A DNA stretch of 64,000 nucleotides from Hydrogeniiclostridium mannosilyticum (GCF_003268275.1 NZ_QLYR01000001.1:1-64000); one strand, 5' to 3'. Counted from the stretch's first letter, positions 49,681 through 59,438 are shown. Notes: generated from the letters alone by a model not told the origin. Made by a program: numbers and translations.

Positions 49681-50500
49681 TTTCATAGTTTTTGTAGTAG
49701 GAATCCGGCAGCGCTTCAGAGGAAACCGCTTCTCCATTTTTTATATACGTACGCACCGCGCCGGCTTTCTTATCACCCAAATATTTCGAGGACACCTCAA
49801 TGGAATCAAACGCTTGAGGGCGCGTTCCCATTATTGTAACCGTCAGGGTATTTCCCTCCATGGTACAGATCAGCTTTACCGGATCGGCAAGTATATTTTG
49901 AAATTTTAAATCCACGTTTGGCTGAGCAATCGCGGCATCCAGGCCAATCGGGCAATAGATGGACGGCTTAGAGTGGCTGCTCCGCGCTACTATTTTCATT
50001 CCGGCCCGGATTGCCGCGCCATAAACCGTTGTGGCCGCCTGGCAGATACCGCCGCCATAGCTTTTAACCAGTTCCCCGTTTATGAGGGAATCCCCCTCCT
50101 TGTATCCGTGTTCTCCGTCCGCAGGGCCTACCGAGGCATTAAAAGAAAATACGGCGCCCGGTTCCACTACTGTTTCGTTGATGCTGTTCAGAGCCTTACT
50201 CATATTGTAATTGGCAGCCGCTTCATTGGTTGTTATTGTCGAAAAGGCGGCTAATTGGTCCGGGTATGGGTTTTCCTGTTGAGGAGGATCCTCCTTACTC
50301 TCCGGCTCGGATTTCCCGGCAGGCGGACTGCTTTCAAGCGCCCTGGCCGAGGAGAGCGGGCTTGAGATCTCATCCTCATTTTCACTCGCCGTCCCAGCTG
50401 TACTGCTCAGCGCACTGCTCGTCTGTTCCTCCTCCCCGGAGGAGCAGGCACAGGCAAACATCAGGCAGCCGCCTAAAAGAAAACAGAGGAATTTACGCAT
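49676..50500 (-). CDS. VanW-domain lipoprotein
   Basis: The 274-residue protein has a short signal peptide with a lipobox-like LMFACAC, a Ser/Glu/Pro-rich linker (about residues 22-80), then the VanW domain: AAANYNMSKALNSINETVVE, PGAVFSFNASVGP, GGGICQAATTVYGAAIRAG near 165 and GLDAAIAQPNVDLKF. VanW/YoaR proteins are envelope-associated, of uncertain role. The ATG at 50500 has AGAAGGTG upstream. A C-terminal G5-like domain seen in some relatives is absent. Confidence 0.9.
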   Translation of the reverse strand: MRKFLCFLLGGCLMFACACSSGEEEQTSSALSSTAGTASENEDEISSPLSSARALESSPPAGKSEPESKEDPPQQENPYPDQLAAFSTITTNEAAANYNMSKALNSINETVVEPGAVFSFNASVGPADGEHGYKEGDSLINGELVKSYGGGICQAATTVYGAAIRAGMKIVARSSHSKPSIYCPIGLDAAIAQPNVDLKFQNILADPVKLICTMEGNTLTVTIMGTRPQAFDSIEVSSKYLGDKKAGAVRTYIKNGEAVSSEALPDSYYKNYEK

Positions 50501-50747
50501 TTTTTCACCTTCTTTTTCTATAGCTTCCCCTTTAAAATGACCGATACTACTGGCAAAACCTGTAATGGCTGCCGGCTTCTTTAGCTTCCCCAAAGGCTCA
50601 AGATTTTTTAAGCTCCGCTTTTTTGATAATTTTTCAAAAGACCTTTCTATAATCGATTTATGGATTGAAAATTATCCATTTTTTTGATAAGGTTATTTTC
50701 AGCCACTCATAATTCTATCTATTTTTATACGACCGAGGAGGTTTTTT

Positions 50748-51230
50748 ATGCAGGAAGATTTCAATATCCGCACCGCCGTTCCCGCAGATGCCGAATTAAT
50801 TCTAAGCTTTATTAAAAAAATTGCGGAATATGAGCATATGTCCGACCAGGTTACCGCAACGGCAGAATTGTTGAAAAAGTCTATTTTTGAGGACCGTGCC
50901 GCATTTGTTTTTATTGGAGAATTTCGGCGGGCCCCGGTAGGGTTTGCCCTATGCTTTGAAAATTTCTCCACCTTTAACGGACGGGCCGGCATCCACTTGG
51001 AGGATCTGTTTGTGGACCCCGCCATGCGGGGAAAGGGATTCGGCAAGGCGCTTTTCCAAGCTGTTGCCGCCGAGGCGGAGCGGCGTGGCTGTGAGCGTAT
51101 GGAGTGGGCCTGCCTAAACTGGAACACACCCTCTATTGAATTTTACCGCCACATGGGCGCCACCGCTTTGGACGAGTGGACCACCTACCGCCTATCCGGA
51201 GAGGCGATTCATCAGGCCGTGATGCGTTGA
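50748..51230 (+). CDS. GNAT-family acetyltransferase, diamine acetyltransferase-like
   Basis: The 160-residue protein starts FNIRTAVPADAELILSFIKK, has LEDLFVDPAMRGKGFGKALF carrying the acetyl-CoA loop near residue 85, and WACLNWNTPSIEFYRHMGA near 124, which together resemble spermidine/diamine N-acetyltransferases. The RBS is GAGGAGG. Substrate assignment is by resemblance only. Confidence 0.88.
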   Translation: MQEDFNIRTAVPADAELILSFIKKIAEYEHMSDQVTATAELLKKSIFEDRAAFVFIGEFRRAPVGFALCFENFSTFNGRAGIHLEDLFVDPAMRGKGFGKALFQAVAAEAERRGCERMEWACLNWNTPSIEFYRHMGATALDEWTTYRLSGEAIHQAVMR

Positions 51231-51254
51231 CCGCCAAGACTGGAAGGTAAATAA

Positions 51255-51425
51255 AACGGCGGCAGCCACATTGAGCATGTCTCTATTCAAATCCCCTATG
51301 CCGTGATTGTTGCCCGGTGCAGCTTTTTCGGCTATATTCCGGCCTATTTGACTGCCAACGGCTGGACCGGGCTTGCTTTTAAGCCCTTCTCTTTTGCTCG
51401 CCTACCGTTTATTACAGCGAGCTAA
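51255..51425 (+). pseudogene. C-terminal relic of an NhaC-type Na+/H+ antiporter
   Basis: A short open stretch reads GGSHIEHVSIQIPYAVIVA and then FFGYIPAYLTANGW before a stop at 51423-51425. This matches the conserved NhaC text HIxHVxTQLPYAxxVA. There is no start, and a stop lies immediately upstream at 51252. It is a decayed remnant. Confidence 0.55.
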
Positions 51426-51610
51426 CACACCAAAAGAGTAAGCCCGGTCCTTTCCTGCAATATCGTCCTGCCGGCCTTCGCTTGCGCAGTTGTATACCGA
51501 AGGTAAGCGGGGTGTTTTTCTATGCCGTCCATAAAATTAAGGATTCGACTTTCTCTTTATTTTGTGGTATGATAACTTTAAACAAATTCCACATCTTGGA
51601 GGGAACCAAA
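51426..51610. promoter_or_regulatory. promoter region of the AAA ATPase gene
   Basis: -35 TCGACT (51545-51550), 17-bp spacer, -10 TATGAT (51568-51573), 38 nt upstream of the ATG. Between 51360 and 51460, GGACCGGGCTTGCTTTT and a partial complement may form the hairpin that once ended the antiporter gene. Confidence 0.5.
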
Positions 51611-52705
51611 ATGCTTTCTCAGTTTTCCGTGCACTCCTACCGGTCATACCGGTCGCAGGCCCTCATCAGCATGCAGCCCGCTAATATTGACGAGCATGCA
51701 ACAGCCCTGCGCGACCCCAGAAAAACGGGACGTCCCCTTTTGCCCGTCGCGGCTATCTATGGCCCGAGCGGAAGCGGAAAAAGCAATTTATTATCGGCTT
51801 TCCTCACCCTACAAACTGCCATCTTACAGCCGCCTGTTCAAGCCTCCGGCGCCTTTGAAGTCTTTTTTCAAACAGAACAGTATGAATACCGCTACCGCTT
51901 AATCCTCGCGGATGGTGTTGTACTGGACGAGCTACTTTCCCGCATTTCCTTCACTGGAAAAAAATCCGCTAAAATATTTACGCGTACGGGAAATCAGCTG
52001 ATTCTCGGCCCCAGCATCTCAAAGAAATACAACAAGCTTTCGGCGCCGCCGATGGGGGTTCCCTATCTGAAGGTTTTAGCGGAGAACGGACTCGCTGATG
52101 CACAGGACGCCGCCGGCTGGTTCCGCTCCTGCCGTTCTTATGACGCTCACCATGGAAACGCCCCCGCTCTGCCCGGCACGCAGCCCGACCGGGAGCACAT
52201 ATGCAGCCTGCTGTCGCAGGCCGGCTGTTCCGTCAAGGACTACGTGCTGAACAGCGAGGGGGTTTTCACTGTCCACCATTCAGGCGGCCGGACCTGGCAG
52301 CTGCCCCTTTCTCAGGAGGCCGCCGGTACTCAGGTTTTATTCTGCCTGGCCCCCTTATTGCTTACCACGCTAAAAACGGGTGGAATCCTCGTAGTCGATG
52401 ATTTAGACTGCCATTTGCATCCTTTGGTACAGCGCAAGCTAATTTCTTTATTTCAAACATCCGTTAGCAACCCAAAAGGAGCACAGCTTTTATTCTCTGC
52501 ACAGAACACGGGCTCCATGTCAAGCAGCCTGCTGCGGCGGGATGAGATTTGGTTTACCGAGCTGGATAATCAGGAAAGCAGCACCCTATATCCGCTGTGG
52601 GGAATCCGCGATGCCAAGGGCGAGCTTGTGCGTGCAAACGCCGCACTCGAAAAGCAGTACATGGAAGGGCGCTATGGCGCCTTGCCCTACATGGAGGGCC
52701 AATGA
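51611..52705 (+). CDS. OLD-like AAA ATPase (RloA/AbiL-type), without visible partner
   Basis: The 364-residue protein starts LSQFSVHSYRSYRSQALISM, the ABC/OLD-type start. Walker A is IYGPSGSGKSNLL near residue 50, Walker B ILVVDDLDCHLHPLV near 265, and the final motif is LLFSAQNTGSM. Such ATPases commonly act in phage defence, with a second toxin-like gene such as RloB. No partner is adjacent here and no TOPRIM domain is present, so it is an orphan. The ATG at 51611 follows TTGGAGGG. Confidence 0.82.
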   Translation: MLSQFSVHSYRSYRSQALISMQPANIDEHATALRDPRKTGRPLLPVAAIYGPSGSGKSNLLSAFLTLQTAILQPPVQASGAFEVFFQTEQYEYRYRLILADGVVLDELLSRISFTGKKSAKIFTRTGNQLILGPSISKKYNKLSAPPMGVPYLKVLAENGLADAQDAAGWFRSCRSYDAHHGNAPALPGTQPDREHICSLLSQAGCSVKDYVLNSEGVFTVHHSGGRTWQLPLSQEAAGTQVLFCLAPLLLTTLKTGGILVVDDLDCHLHPLVQRKLISLFQTSVSNPKGAQLLFSAQNTGSMSSSLLRRDEIWFTELDNQESSTLYPLWGIRDAKGELVRANAALEKQYMEGRYGALPYMEGQ

Positions 52706-52907
52706 CGTTTTTATGAGGTAAAGATAGTATGGATGTGCCATCATAAAATCCGTTAAAACATCGGTTTCTTCACCTATTAATATATAAATATTTATATTGC
52801 CGAAAAACTTTATTTCAAACGGTTTTGAAGAGTTTTATCAGCGTCTACAGAAAATTATAAAGGGATTTTCGTCTATAAGCTCAATAAAAAAATATATCCC
52901 GTATCAC

Positions 52908-52953
52908 AAAAGGCATGCGACAGGCCAATAAAAACCTGCTGCATGCCTTTTTT
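52908..52953. terminator. bidirectional terminator before uraA
   Basis: AAAAGGCATGC..CAGG (52908-52924) pairs with CCTG..GCATGCCTTTT (52935-52951). The preceding 52706-52907 is AT-rich and empty of genes. Confidence 0.88.
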
Positions 52954-52977
52954 ATGATTGAAAGCCTGCCGGAAAAT

Positions 52978-54363
52978 TTAAATCTGTTTTTCCGCCGGAA
53001 CAGCGTTTTCTTCCTGCTCCGGCTCTGCGTCCTCGCGGTCATTTGTCCAGTGAAGGCGGTCAAAGATGTAGAAGAGAATACCAAGGATCATGCCGACTAC
53101 GCAAGCCAGAACCATTCCCTTAAGCTGTACATCCCCCAGCGTGATGCTTACACCGGAAAGACCGACGACAAAAATCACCGAAGTCAATGTAATGTTGCGG
53201 TTTTTACCGAAATCCACCTTAGAATCTACTAGGATACGCAGGCCAGAGGCGCCGATCATCCCATAGAGCAGGAAAGAAATTCCACCGATCACCGCACCGG
53301 GAAGCGTAGCGATCAGTGCGGAAAATTTGCCGATAAAGGAGCAAAGAATAGATAGAACAGCCGCGCCGCCAATCACCCATACGCTGTACACCTTCGTCAT
53401 CGCCATAACGCCGATGTTCTCGCCATATGTTGTGGTCGGGACAGCGCCCACCAGGCCGGAAACCGCCGTGGAGATATTATCTCCCAGCAGGGAACGATGC
53501 AGGCCGGGGTCCTTCAGCAGATCCTTTCCGACAATTTTGCTGGTGACAATCTGATGGCCGATATGCTCGGAGGCAATTACCAGCAGCACCGGAATCATAG
53601 TGATCACCGCATCCAGGTTGAATTTTGCAATCTGGAAATTCGGCATAGAGAAAATTCCCGCTTCATTAACCGCCTGAAAGTCGACCAGGCCGACGCAGCA
53701 AGCCGCTATGTAACCGCATATAATGGCGATTAAAATCGGAATGACCGCCAGGAACTTACGGAAAAGAATGGAGCCTAGCACCGCAACGCCAATGGTCACC
53801 AGGAATACAATAACATTGCGCATATCCACATTGGTAATGGTTTGAATAAACTGATCCGCAGTTCCCTCAACCGGTGTGTATTCCGTTGTGGTTAAAAGCC
53901 CCGCAGTAGAGGCGGCATTGCCGGCAAGCTCCAGGCCAATCAGCGCAACAACCGGGCCCATTGCCGCAGGCGGCAGAACAATGTCGATCCAACGTGAGCC
54001 AAACTTATAGATGATGAAAGCCAGCACACAACCGAGAAGGCCCACCACCACAAAGCCGCCTTGCGCATAGGAGAAGGCCTCCATATGGTCCATTCCCTGT
54101 TCCTCATACTTTTGGATGATAATTAGGGCCGGCGCAATAAACGCGAAGCTGGAACCCAGGTAGGCAGGCGCCTTCCCTTTTGTGATCCAGATAAAGAACA
54201 GCGTGCCCAAGCCATTCATGAGCAGTACAATTGCCGGGTTGATTCCAAATAAAGAAGGCACCAAAACCGATGCGCCGAACATTGCAAACATATGCTGTAT
54301 GCTCAGCGGGATCGCCTGCCGCAGTGGAGGCCGTTCATTTACCTGGATGATTTTCTTAGCCAT
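52978..54363 (-). CDS. uraA: uracil/xanthine permease, NCS2 family
   Basis: The 461-residue protein has about 14 membrane segments. It starts ERPPLRQAIPLSIQHMFAMF, has APAYLGSSFAFIAPA, the NCS2 signature near LVIASEHIGHQI (proton-coupling Glu/His) and AVPTTTYGENIGVMAMTKV. It imports uracil with protons. The ATG at 54363 follows GAGGGATGG. A hairpin-bearing leader lies upstream (54379-54458). Confidence 0.93.
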   Translation of the reverse strand: MAKKIIQVNERPPLRQAIPLSIQHMFAMFGASVLVPSLFGINPAIVLLMNGLGTLFFIWITKGKAPAYLGSSFAFIAPALIIIQKYEEQGMDHMEAFSYAQGGFVVVGLLGCVLAFIIYKFGSRWIDIVLPPAAMGPVVALIGLELAGNAASTAGLLTTTEYTPVEGTADQFIQTITNVDMRNVIVFLVTIGVAVLGSILFRKFLAVIPILIAIICGYIAACCVGLVDFQAVNEAGIFSMPNFQIAKFNLDAVITMIPVLLVIASEHIGHQIVTSKIVGKDLLKDPGLHRSLLGDNISTAVSGLVGAVPTTTYGENIGVMAMTKVYSVWVIGGAAVLSILCSFIGKFSALIATLPGAVIGGISFLLYGMIGASGLRILVDSKVDFGKNRNITLTSVIFVVGLSGVSITLGDVQLKGMVLACVVGMILGILFYIFDRLHWTNDREDAEPEQEENAVPAEKQI

Positions 54364-54378
54364 TTTCCCATCCCTCAT

Positions 54379-54458
54379 TTCTTATATTGAAGCGGTCGCC
54401 AAAAGCTGTCTTCCGCTTACTTCCCCTGTAACGCCGGGCCTGTCCTGCAACAGACCCG
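54379..54458 (-). promoter_or_regulatory. leader of uraA with two hairpins
   Basis: AAGCGG/CCGCTT arms (about 54391-54419) and CGGG-CTGT/ACAG-CCCG (about 54433-54457) fold on the minus strand upstream of the uraA RBS. No T run follows and no PyrR-binding consensus was recognised. It could be a regulatory leader. Confidence 0.35.
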
Positions 54459-54503
54459 AAAAAAAAGCTCATCCGTCGCAAAAGATGCGGTGAAATGAGC
54501 TTT
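54459..54503 (-). terminator. terminator of the flavin reductase/rubredoxin gene
   Basis: AAAGCTCAT (54464-54472) and ATGAGCTTT (54495-54503) pair, with an inner CGC/GCG stem. Eight Ts follow on the minus strand. Confidence 0.82.
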
Positions 54504-54517
54504 ATGAAACTTTGCGG

Positions 54518-55168
54518 TTACTTACGCTTAAACGCTGACTTTGACATCCCGCAGATAGGGCAAACCCAATCGTCCGGAAGCTCCTCAAACGGAACGTCCG
54601 GGTCATTATAAACATAACCGCACACCGTGCAAACCCAGCTTTCCGCCTCATTGCTCTGCCGGGGCGGCTCCTGGTAGGTCGGTGCATTTTTCGGCGCGGA
54701 TCCCTTGATAACCTTGTGATAATAGTCATAGGTCATCGGTTCGCCCTTTGCCACGTCACTGCCGGCAATAACCTCGCCGATAAAAACTGTATGCGTCGGT
54801 GTTTCCGCACAGTTGATTACTCTGCACAGGAACCAGCAGCAGCAATTTTCCTTAATAACCGGAAGGCCCTCTTCCAGGACCCGGTGGCGGATATTTACCA
54901 GCTTATCCGTATCTCTACCCGAAGTAAAGCCCAAGGCGCCGATGACCGTTCCCGGTGTATCCTCTGACAAAACCGAAACCGTAAAAAGGCCTGTCTTCTT
55001 TATGCACTCATGGCTGTAATTATCATGATTCATGCTGACCGCCAGCGTGTTGGGCGTATTGGTCACCTGAAAAACCGTGTTGACAATACAAGCGGAGACC
55101 TTTTCCTCATTTCTGACGCCGATCGCGTACATTCCATAGGAAAGCTTGAACAGCGTTTCGTTTTTCAT
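54518..55168 (-). CDS. hrb: flavin reductase-like/rubredoxin fusion (high molecular weight rubredoxin)
   Basis: The 216-residue protein has an FMN-binding flavin-reductase-like domain (residues 1-150, with [19 protein letters not shown]) and a C-terminal rubredoxin (CTVCGYVYN and CPICGMSKS, iron ligands near 178-181 and 204-207). It passes electrons, as in oxygen or NO reduction with flavodiiron proteins in anaerobes. The RBS is GGAGGTG. A perfect palindrome overlaps its promoter, so it is probably repressed until oxidative or nitrosative stress. Confidence 0.93.
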   Translation of the reverse strand: MKNETLFKLSYGMYAIGVRNEEKVSACIVNTVFQVTNTPNTLAVSMNHDNYSHECIKKTGLFTVSVLSEDTPGTVIGALGFTSGRDTDKLVNIRHRVLEEGLPVIKENCCCWFLCRVINCAETPTHTVFIGEVIAGSDVAKGEPMTYDYYHKVIKGSAPKNAPTYQEPPRQSNEAESWVCTVCGYVYNDPDVPFEELPDDWVCPICGMSKSAFKRK

Positions 55169-55204
55169 TGCAGCACCTCCGGTATGAATTTCCTTTTAAT
55201 TTTA

Positions 55205-55238
55205 ATAATACCATCTTATCTTGTATGAGACAAGATAA
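55205..55238 (-). promoter_or_regulatory. promoter with palindromic operator of the rubredoxin fusion gene
   Basis: -35 TTGTCT (55228-55233), 17-bp spacer, -10 TATTAT (55205-55210). Arms TTATCTTGT (55216-55224) and ACAAGATAA (55230-55238) form a perfect 9+5+9 palindrome covering spacer and -35, a layout typical of MarR-like repressors. No regulator gene adjoins it. Confidence 0.65.
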
Positions 55239-55251
55239 AATAACAAATAAT

Positions 55252-56532
55252 TTACTTTTTATCCCGGCCGTTTTTGATCTTCTCCCAATATAGTTTGGAA
55301 GCCTGTTCATTTTTATTCATGCCGTACTCATAATAATGGGCATCCTTCACCACATCCGGCAGATATTGCTGCGGGACCCAACGGTCCGGGTAATCATGCG
55401 GGTAAAGGTAGAACTGGCCTTTAACCGGGTTGTCAGCGCCATCATAGTGCTTATTTTGCAGGCAGCGGGGAATCTGCCCGGTCTTTCCTGCGCGTACATC
55501 CGCCATCGCCCGCCCAATTGCAACGTCCGCCGTATTAGATTTAGGGCTGGTACTCACTAAAATGACAGCGTCGGCCAGCGGCAGCTGCGCTTCCGGCAGC
55601 CCCACCATCAGCGCGGCATCCACTGCCGCCTTGACAATGGGAATAATCTGTGGATAGGCAAGGCCAACATCCTCACAGGCGCAAACCATTAACCTGCGGC
55701 AGACAGAAGGCAGGTCCCCGGCCTCCAGCAGCCGCGCCAGGTAATATACCGCCGCATCGGGATCCGAACCACGCATCGATTTCTGAAATGCAGAAACAAG
55801 ATCATAATGCTCGTCCCCCTCCTTGTCATACCGGACCGCACTGCGCTGAGTCAGCTCCCTTGCCAGTTCCAGCGTCACCAAGAAGCTTCCGTCCTCTTGG
55901 CGGTCCGCTGACAGTGCGCAGAGCTCCACCGCATTCATAGATTTGCGCACGTCGCCGCCGCAGGCCTGTGAAATATGGGCGGTTACACCCTCCTCCAGCG
56001 TATAGGCGCAGTTTCTTTCCGCTTCTAAAAAGCAGAAAGCGCGCCGCACCGCACGCTCCACCTCCTCTTTCTCAACTGCCTTAAATTCAAACACGGTGGA
56101 GCGGCTCAATATAGCGTTATAGACATAAAAGTAAGGATTTTCCGTTGTCGAGGCAATCAAAGTAATGCTGCCGTTTTCAATAAATTCCAGAAGCGTCTGC
56201 TGCTGCTTTTTATTAAAATACTGGATCTCGTCCAAGTAGAGCAGCACGCCGTTAACCGTATCCAGGCCGCCAAGGCCTGAGACTACTTCACGGATATCCG
56301 CCGTTCCCGCGGTAGTTCCGTTCAGCTTACAGAGCTTACGGCTCGTCCGCGCGGCGATATAAGAGGCCAACGTTGTTTTCCCCACACCTGAGGGGCCGTA
56401 AAAGACCATATTCGGGATCTCGCCGGACTCAATAATTTTTCTAAGCGCCTTTCCCTCACCCAAAAGATGCCGCTGGCCCACAATGTCATCCAGGCTTTTC
56501 GGGCGAATTCTGTCTGCGAGCGGTGCCGCCAT
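55252..56532 (-). CDS. rarA: replication-associated recombination protein A (RarA/MgsA)
   Basis: The 426-residue clamp-loader-like AAA+ protein starts PLADRIRPKSLDDIVGQRHL, with Walker A GPSGVGKTTLASY near residue 48 and Walker B LLYLDEIQYFNKKQQ near 95. The C-terminal tetramerisation domain has DLVSAFQKSMRGSDPDAAVYYLAR near 230. It acts at stalled replication forks. Confidence 0.96.
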   Translation of the reverse strand: MAAPLADRIRPKSLDDIVGQRHLLGEGKALRKIIESGEIPNMVFYGPSGVGKTTLASYIAARTSRKLCKLNGTTAGTADIREVVSGLGGLDTVNGVLLYLDEIQYFNKKQQQTLLEFIENGSITLIASTTENPYFYVYNAILSRSTVFEFKAVEKEEVERAVRRAFCFLEAERNCAYTLEEGVTAHISQACGGDVRKSMNAVELCALSADRQEDGSFLVTLELARELTQRSAVRYDKEGDEHYDLVSAFQKSMRGSDPDAAVYYLARLLEAGDLPSVCRRLMVCACEDVGLAYPQIIPIVKAAVDAALMVGLPEAQLPLADAVILVSTSPKSNTADVAIGRAMADVRAGKTGQIPRCLQNKHYDGADNPVKGQFYLYPHDYPDRWVPQQYLPDVVKDAHYYEYGMNKNEQASKLYWEKIKNGRDKK

Positions 56533-56561
56533 TTCTCTTCCCTCTCTTTCCCTCCAGGGAT

Positions 56562-56596
56562 ATAAAAGCAGGGCAAATGCCCATGCATTTGCCCTG
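56562..56596 (-). terminator. terminator between glyA and rarA
   Basis: CAGGGCAAATG (56569-56579) pairs perfectly with CATTTGCCCTG (56586-56596). CTTTTATAT follows on the minus strand. Confidence 0.82.
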
Positions 56597-56616
56597 TCTG
56601 TTGCTTCATCACAAAT

Positions 56617-57870
56617 TTATTCGTACAGGGGGTGTTTTTCACAGATTGCATTTACCATTCCGCGAATCCTATCCTCGTTCGGCTCGAAATCGTGAATAGC
56701 CAGCGCAATGCATTCCGCAACCTGGTCCATATCCCCAGTGTCGAGGCCGCGTGTGGTCACTGCCGGTGTACCCAGCCGTAGGCCGCTGGTCACGAACGGG
56801 CTGCGCTGTTCATTGGGAATTGTGTTTTTGTTCGCCGTAATATAAACCGCATCCAAACGGCGCTCCAGTTCTTTACCTGTAAGTTCCAGGCCGCCCAGAT
56901 CCACCAGCATCAGGTGATTGTCCGTACCCCCGGATACAAGCTTGACGCCTCTCTTCAGCAATCCCTCTGAAAGCGCCTTGGCGTTTTCCACCACACGCCT
57001 GCCATAGTCCTTAAACTCCGGCTTCAGCGCCTCGCCCAGGCACACCGCCTTGCCGGCGATTACGTGCATCAGCGGCCCCCCTTGAGTTCCCGGGAATATC
57101 GCCTTGTCAATGGCCTTCGCGTACTGCTCCTTACAGAGGATCATGCCGCCGCGGGGACCGCGCAATGTCTTATGCGTGGTAGTGGTGACAATATCCGCCC
57201 ATTCCACCGGGTTGGGATGCTGTCCGGCGGCAACCAAGCCGGCAATATGCGCCATATCGACCATCAGCAAAGCGCCGCAGGCATCCGCAATTTCACGGAA
57301 CCTTTCAAAATCGATGACGCGCGGGTAGGCGCTTGCTCCCGCCACAATCAGCTTCGGTTTTACCTCTAGGGCCTGCTTCATCAATGCATCATAATCGATC
57401 TTACCGGTTTCAGGACTGACCCCGTAAGAAACAAAATGATAGTATTTACCAGACATATTAACCGGGGAGCCATGCGTCAAATGGCCGCCCTCCGCCAGGT
57501 TCATACCCAAAACCGTGTCGCCGGGCTCCAGCATAGAGAAATAAACGCCAAGATTAGCCTGCGCACCGGAATGGGGCTGTACATTTGCATGTTCCGCGCC
57601 AAACAGCTCACAGGCGCGTTTACGGGCAATGTCTTCCACAACGTCCACATACTGGCAGCCGCCGTAATAACGCTTGCCCGGATAACCCTCCGCGTATTTA
57701 TTGGTCAAAATGCTGCCCATGGCCGCCATTACAGCCGGGGAAACCAAATTCTCGGATGCAATCAGCTCCAGGTTCCGGCGCTGGCGCTTGAGCTCGTCCC
57801 CCATTGCGGCGCCAACCTCCGGGTCCACATGATTTACAAAACCGATTGTGTCCATCATATCCTGATACAT
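56617..57870 (-). CDS. glyA: serine hydroxymethyltransferase
   Basis: The 417-residue PLP enzyme makes glycine and methylene-THF from serine. Motifs are [40 protein letters not shown] and the PLP lysine in [15 protein letters not shown] near residue 230. Promoter at 57959-57987. Confidence 0.97.
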   Translation of the reverse strand: MYQDMMDTIGFVNHVDPEVGAAMGDELKRQRRNLELIASENLVSPAVMAAMGSILTNKYAEGYPGKRYYGGCQYVDVVEDIARKRACELFGAEHANVQPHSGAQANLGVYFSMLEPGDTVLGMNLAEGGHLTHGSPVNMSGKYYHFVSYGVSPETGKIDYDALMKQALEVKPKLIVAGASAYPRVIDFERFREIADACGALLMVDMAHIAGLVAAGQHPNPVEWADIVTTTTHKTLRGPRGGMILCKEQYAKAIDKAIFPGTQGGPLMHVIAGKAVCLGEALKPEFKDYGRRVVENAKALSEGLLKRGVKLVSGGTDNHLMLVDLGGLELTGKELERRLDAVYITANKNTIPNEQRSPFVTSGLRLGTPAVTTRGLDTGDMDQVAECIALAIHDFEPNEDRIRGMVNAICEKHPLYE

Positions 57871-57958
57871 TCCCCTGATCCTCTCCTAACAAAACTTTGT
57901 AATAAGCAGAAAAATAAAAACTGCCGAAAATCTCTTTTCCTTCTGCAATGATATTAAA

Positions 57959-57987
57959 ATTATACCTTTTTCTTGCTGAAAACGCAA
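57959..57987 (-). promoter_or_regulatory. promoter of glyA
   Basis: -35 TTGCGT (57982-57987), 17-bp spacer, -10 TATAAT (57959-57964). The gap up to metY (58100) also holds a GC-rich hairpin near 58060-58080 that may end metY transcription. Confidence 0.65.
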
Positions 57988-58100
57988 CCACAAGATGCCG
58001 TAAAACATGAAACTCGTACAGCAGCTCCCAAATCCGGCGCCTTTTTGCGGAAAAGGCACCGGCAGCCCTACCGGCTGCAAGCGCCTAATCTCTCATGATT

Positions 58101-59375
58101 TTATACCTGGGCCAAAGCCTGCTCCACATCCGCAAGAATATCTGCAATATTTTCAATGCCGACGGACATGCGGATCATATCCGGCCCGACACCGGCTTCC
58201 TCCAGCTGCGCATCGCTCAGCTGGCGATGCGTCGTACTTGCAGGGTGCAGCACACAGGTACGCAGATCAGCCACGTGAATGACAACTGATGCCAGCTTCA
58301 GGTGATCCATAAAACGCTGGGCAGCCTCCCGGCCTCCTTTAATGCCGAAGGAGATAACGCCGCAGGAGCCGTTAGGCATATATTTTTCAGCCAGCGCATG
58401 GTACCGGTTGCCCTCCAGGCCCGGATAATTCACCCAGCTGATCTTATCATTTTTTTCCAGATAACGGGCCATAGCCAGCGCGTTGGCACAGTGGCGCTCC
58501 ATGCGTACAGCCAAGGTTTCCAAACCCAGGTTCAGTAAAAATGCATTTGTCGGGCTGGCCTGAGCGCCAAGGTCGCGCATCAGATGCGTCCGCGCCTTGA
58601 CAATATAGGCCATATTACCGAAACGTTCCGCATAAACAACACCGTGATAGGATTCATCCGGCTCGGTAAACTCGGGAAATTTACCGTTTTTCCAGTTGAA
58701 ATTGCCGCTGTCCACAATGCAGCCGCCCACCTGGACTGCATGGCCGTCCATATACTTGGTGGTCGAATGGGTAACGATATCCACGCCGAACTCAAACGGG
58801 TGGCAGTTAATCGGCGTTGGGAACGTATTATCTACAATCATCGGCACACCATGGCGGTGAGCCGCTCCCGCAAACATCTCCAGATCTGTCACCACCAAAG
58901 ACGGGTTGCACAGGGACTCCGCAAAAACACAGCGGGTATTTTCTCGGAACGCCGCCTCCAGCTCTGCCTCGGTGCAGTCCGCCGGCAGGAAGGTGAAGTC
59001 TATTCCCATCTCATGCATGGTTTTATAAAACAGATTGAAGGTGCCGCCATAAATGGCGCTGGAGCAAACGACATGACCGCCCGCATGGCAAATGTTCAAA
59101 ACCGAAATCAGGGAGGCTGCCTGGCCGGAAGAGGTCAGCAGCGCGCCGACGCCGCCCTCCAGCGCGGCAATTTTCTTTTCCACCGCGTCGAGCGTCGGGT
59201 TGCCGAGACGCGTATAGAAAAAGCCGTCTTCCTCCAAATCAAAAAGCTTGCCGAGGGTTTCGGCGCTGTCATAACGGAACGTCGTGCTCTGTGTAATCGG
59301 TAAAACACGCGATTCCCCGTTACCCGGCTGATAACCGGCATGGATGCATTCTGTGTCGCGATGATAGTGTGCCAT
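58101..59375 (-). CDS. metY: O-acetylhomoserine sulfhydrylase
   Basis: The 424-residue PLP enzyme of the Cys/Met metabolism family makes homocysteine from O-acetylhomoserine and sulfide. It starts YHRDTECIHAGYQPG, with TRLGNPTLDAVEKKIAALEG near residue 55 and the PLP lysine in HSTTKYMDGHAVQVGG near 205. Length and the GNFNWKNGKFPEFTEPDESY insertion fit MetY better than MetB/MetC. Confidence 0.92.
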   Translation of the reverse strand: MAHYHRDTECIHAGYQPGNGESRVLPITQSTTFRYDSAETLGKLFDLEEDGFFYTRLGNPTLDAVEKKIAALEGGVGALLTSSGQAASLISVLNICHAGGHVVCSSAIYGGTFNLFYKTMHEMGIDFTFLPADCTEAELEAAFRENTRCVFAESLCNPSLVVTDLEMFAGAAHRHGVPMIVDNTFPTPINCHPFEFGVDIVTHSTTKYMDGHAVQVGGCIVDSGNFNWKNGKFPEFTEPDESYHGVVYAERFGNMAYIVKARTHLMRDLGAQASPTNAFLLNLGLETLAVRMERHCANALAMARYLEKNDKISWVNYPGLEGNRYHALAEKYMPNGSCGVISFGIKGGREAAQRFMDHLKLASVVIHVADLRTCVLHPASTTHRQLSDAQLEEAGVGPDMIRMSVGIENIADILADVEQALAQV

Positions 59376-59438
59376 TTTACATTTCTCCTGTTTCTAAATT
59401 CATTTTATTGAACTGCCCTGAGCCTTCAGGCAACGCAG

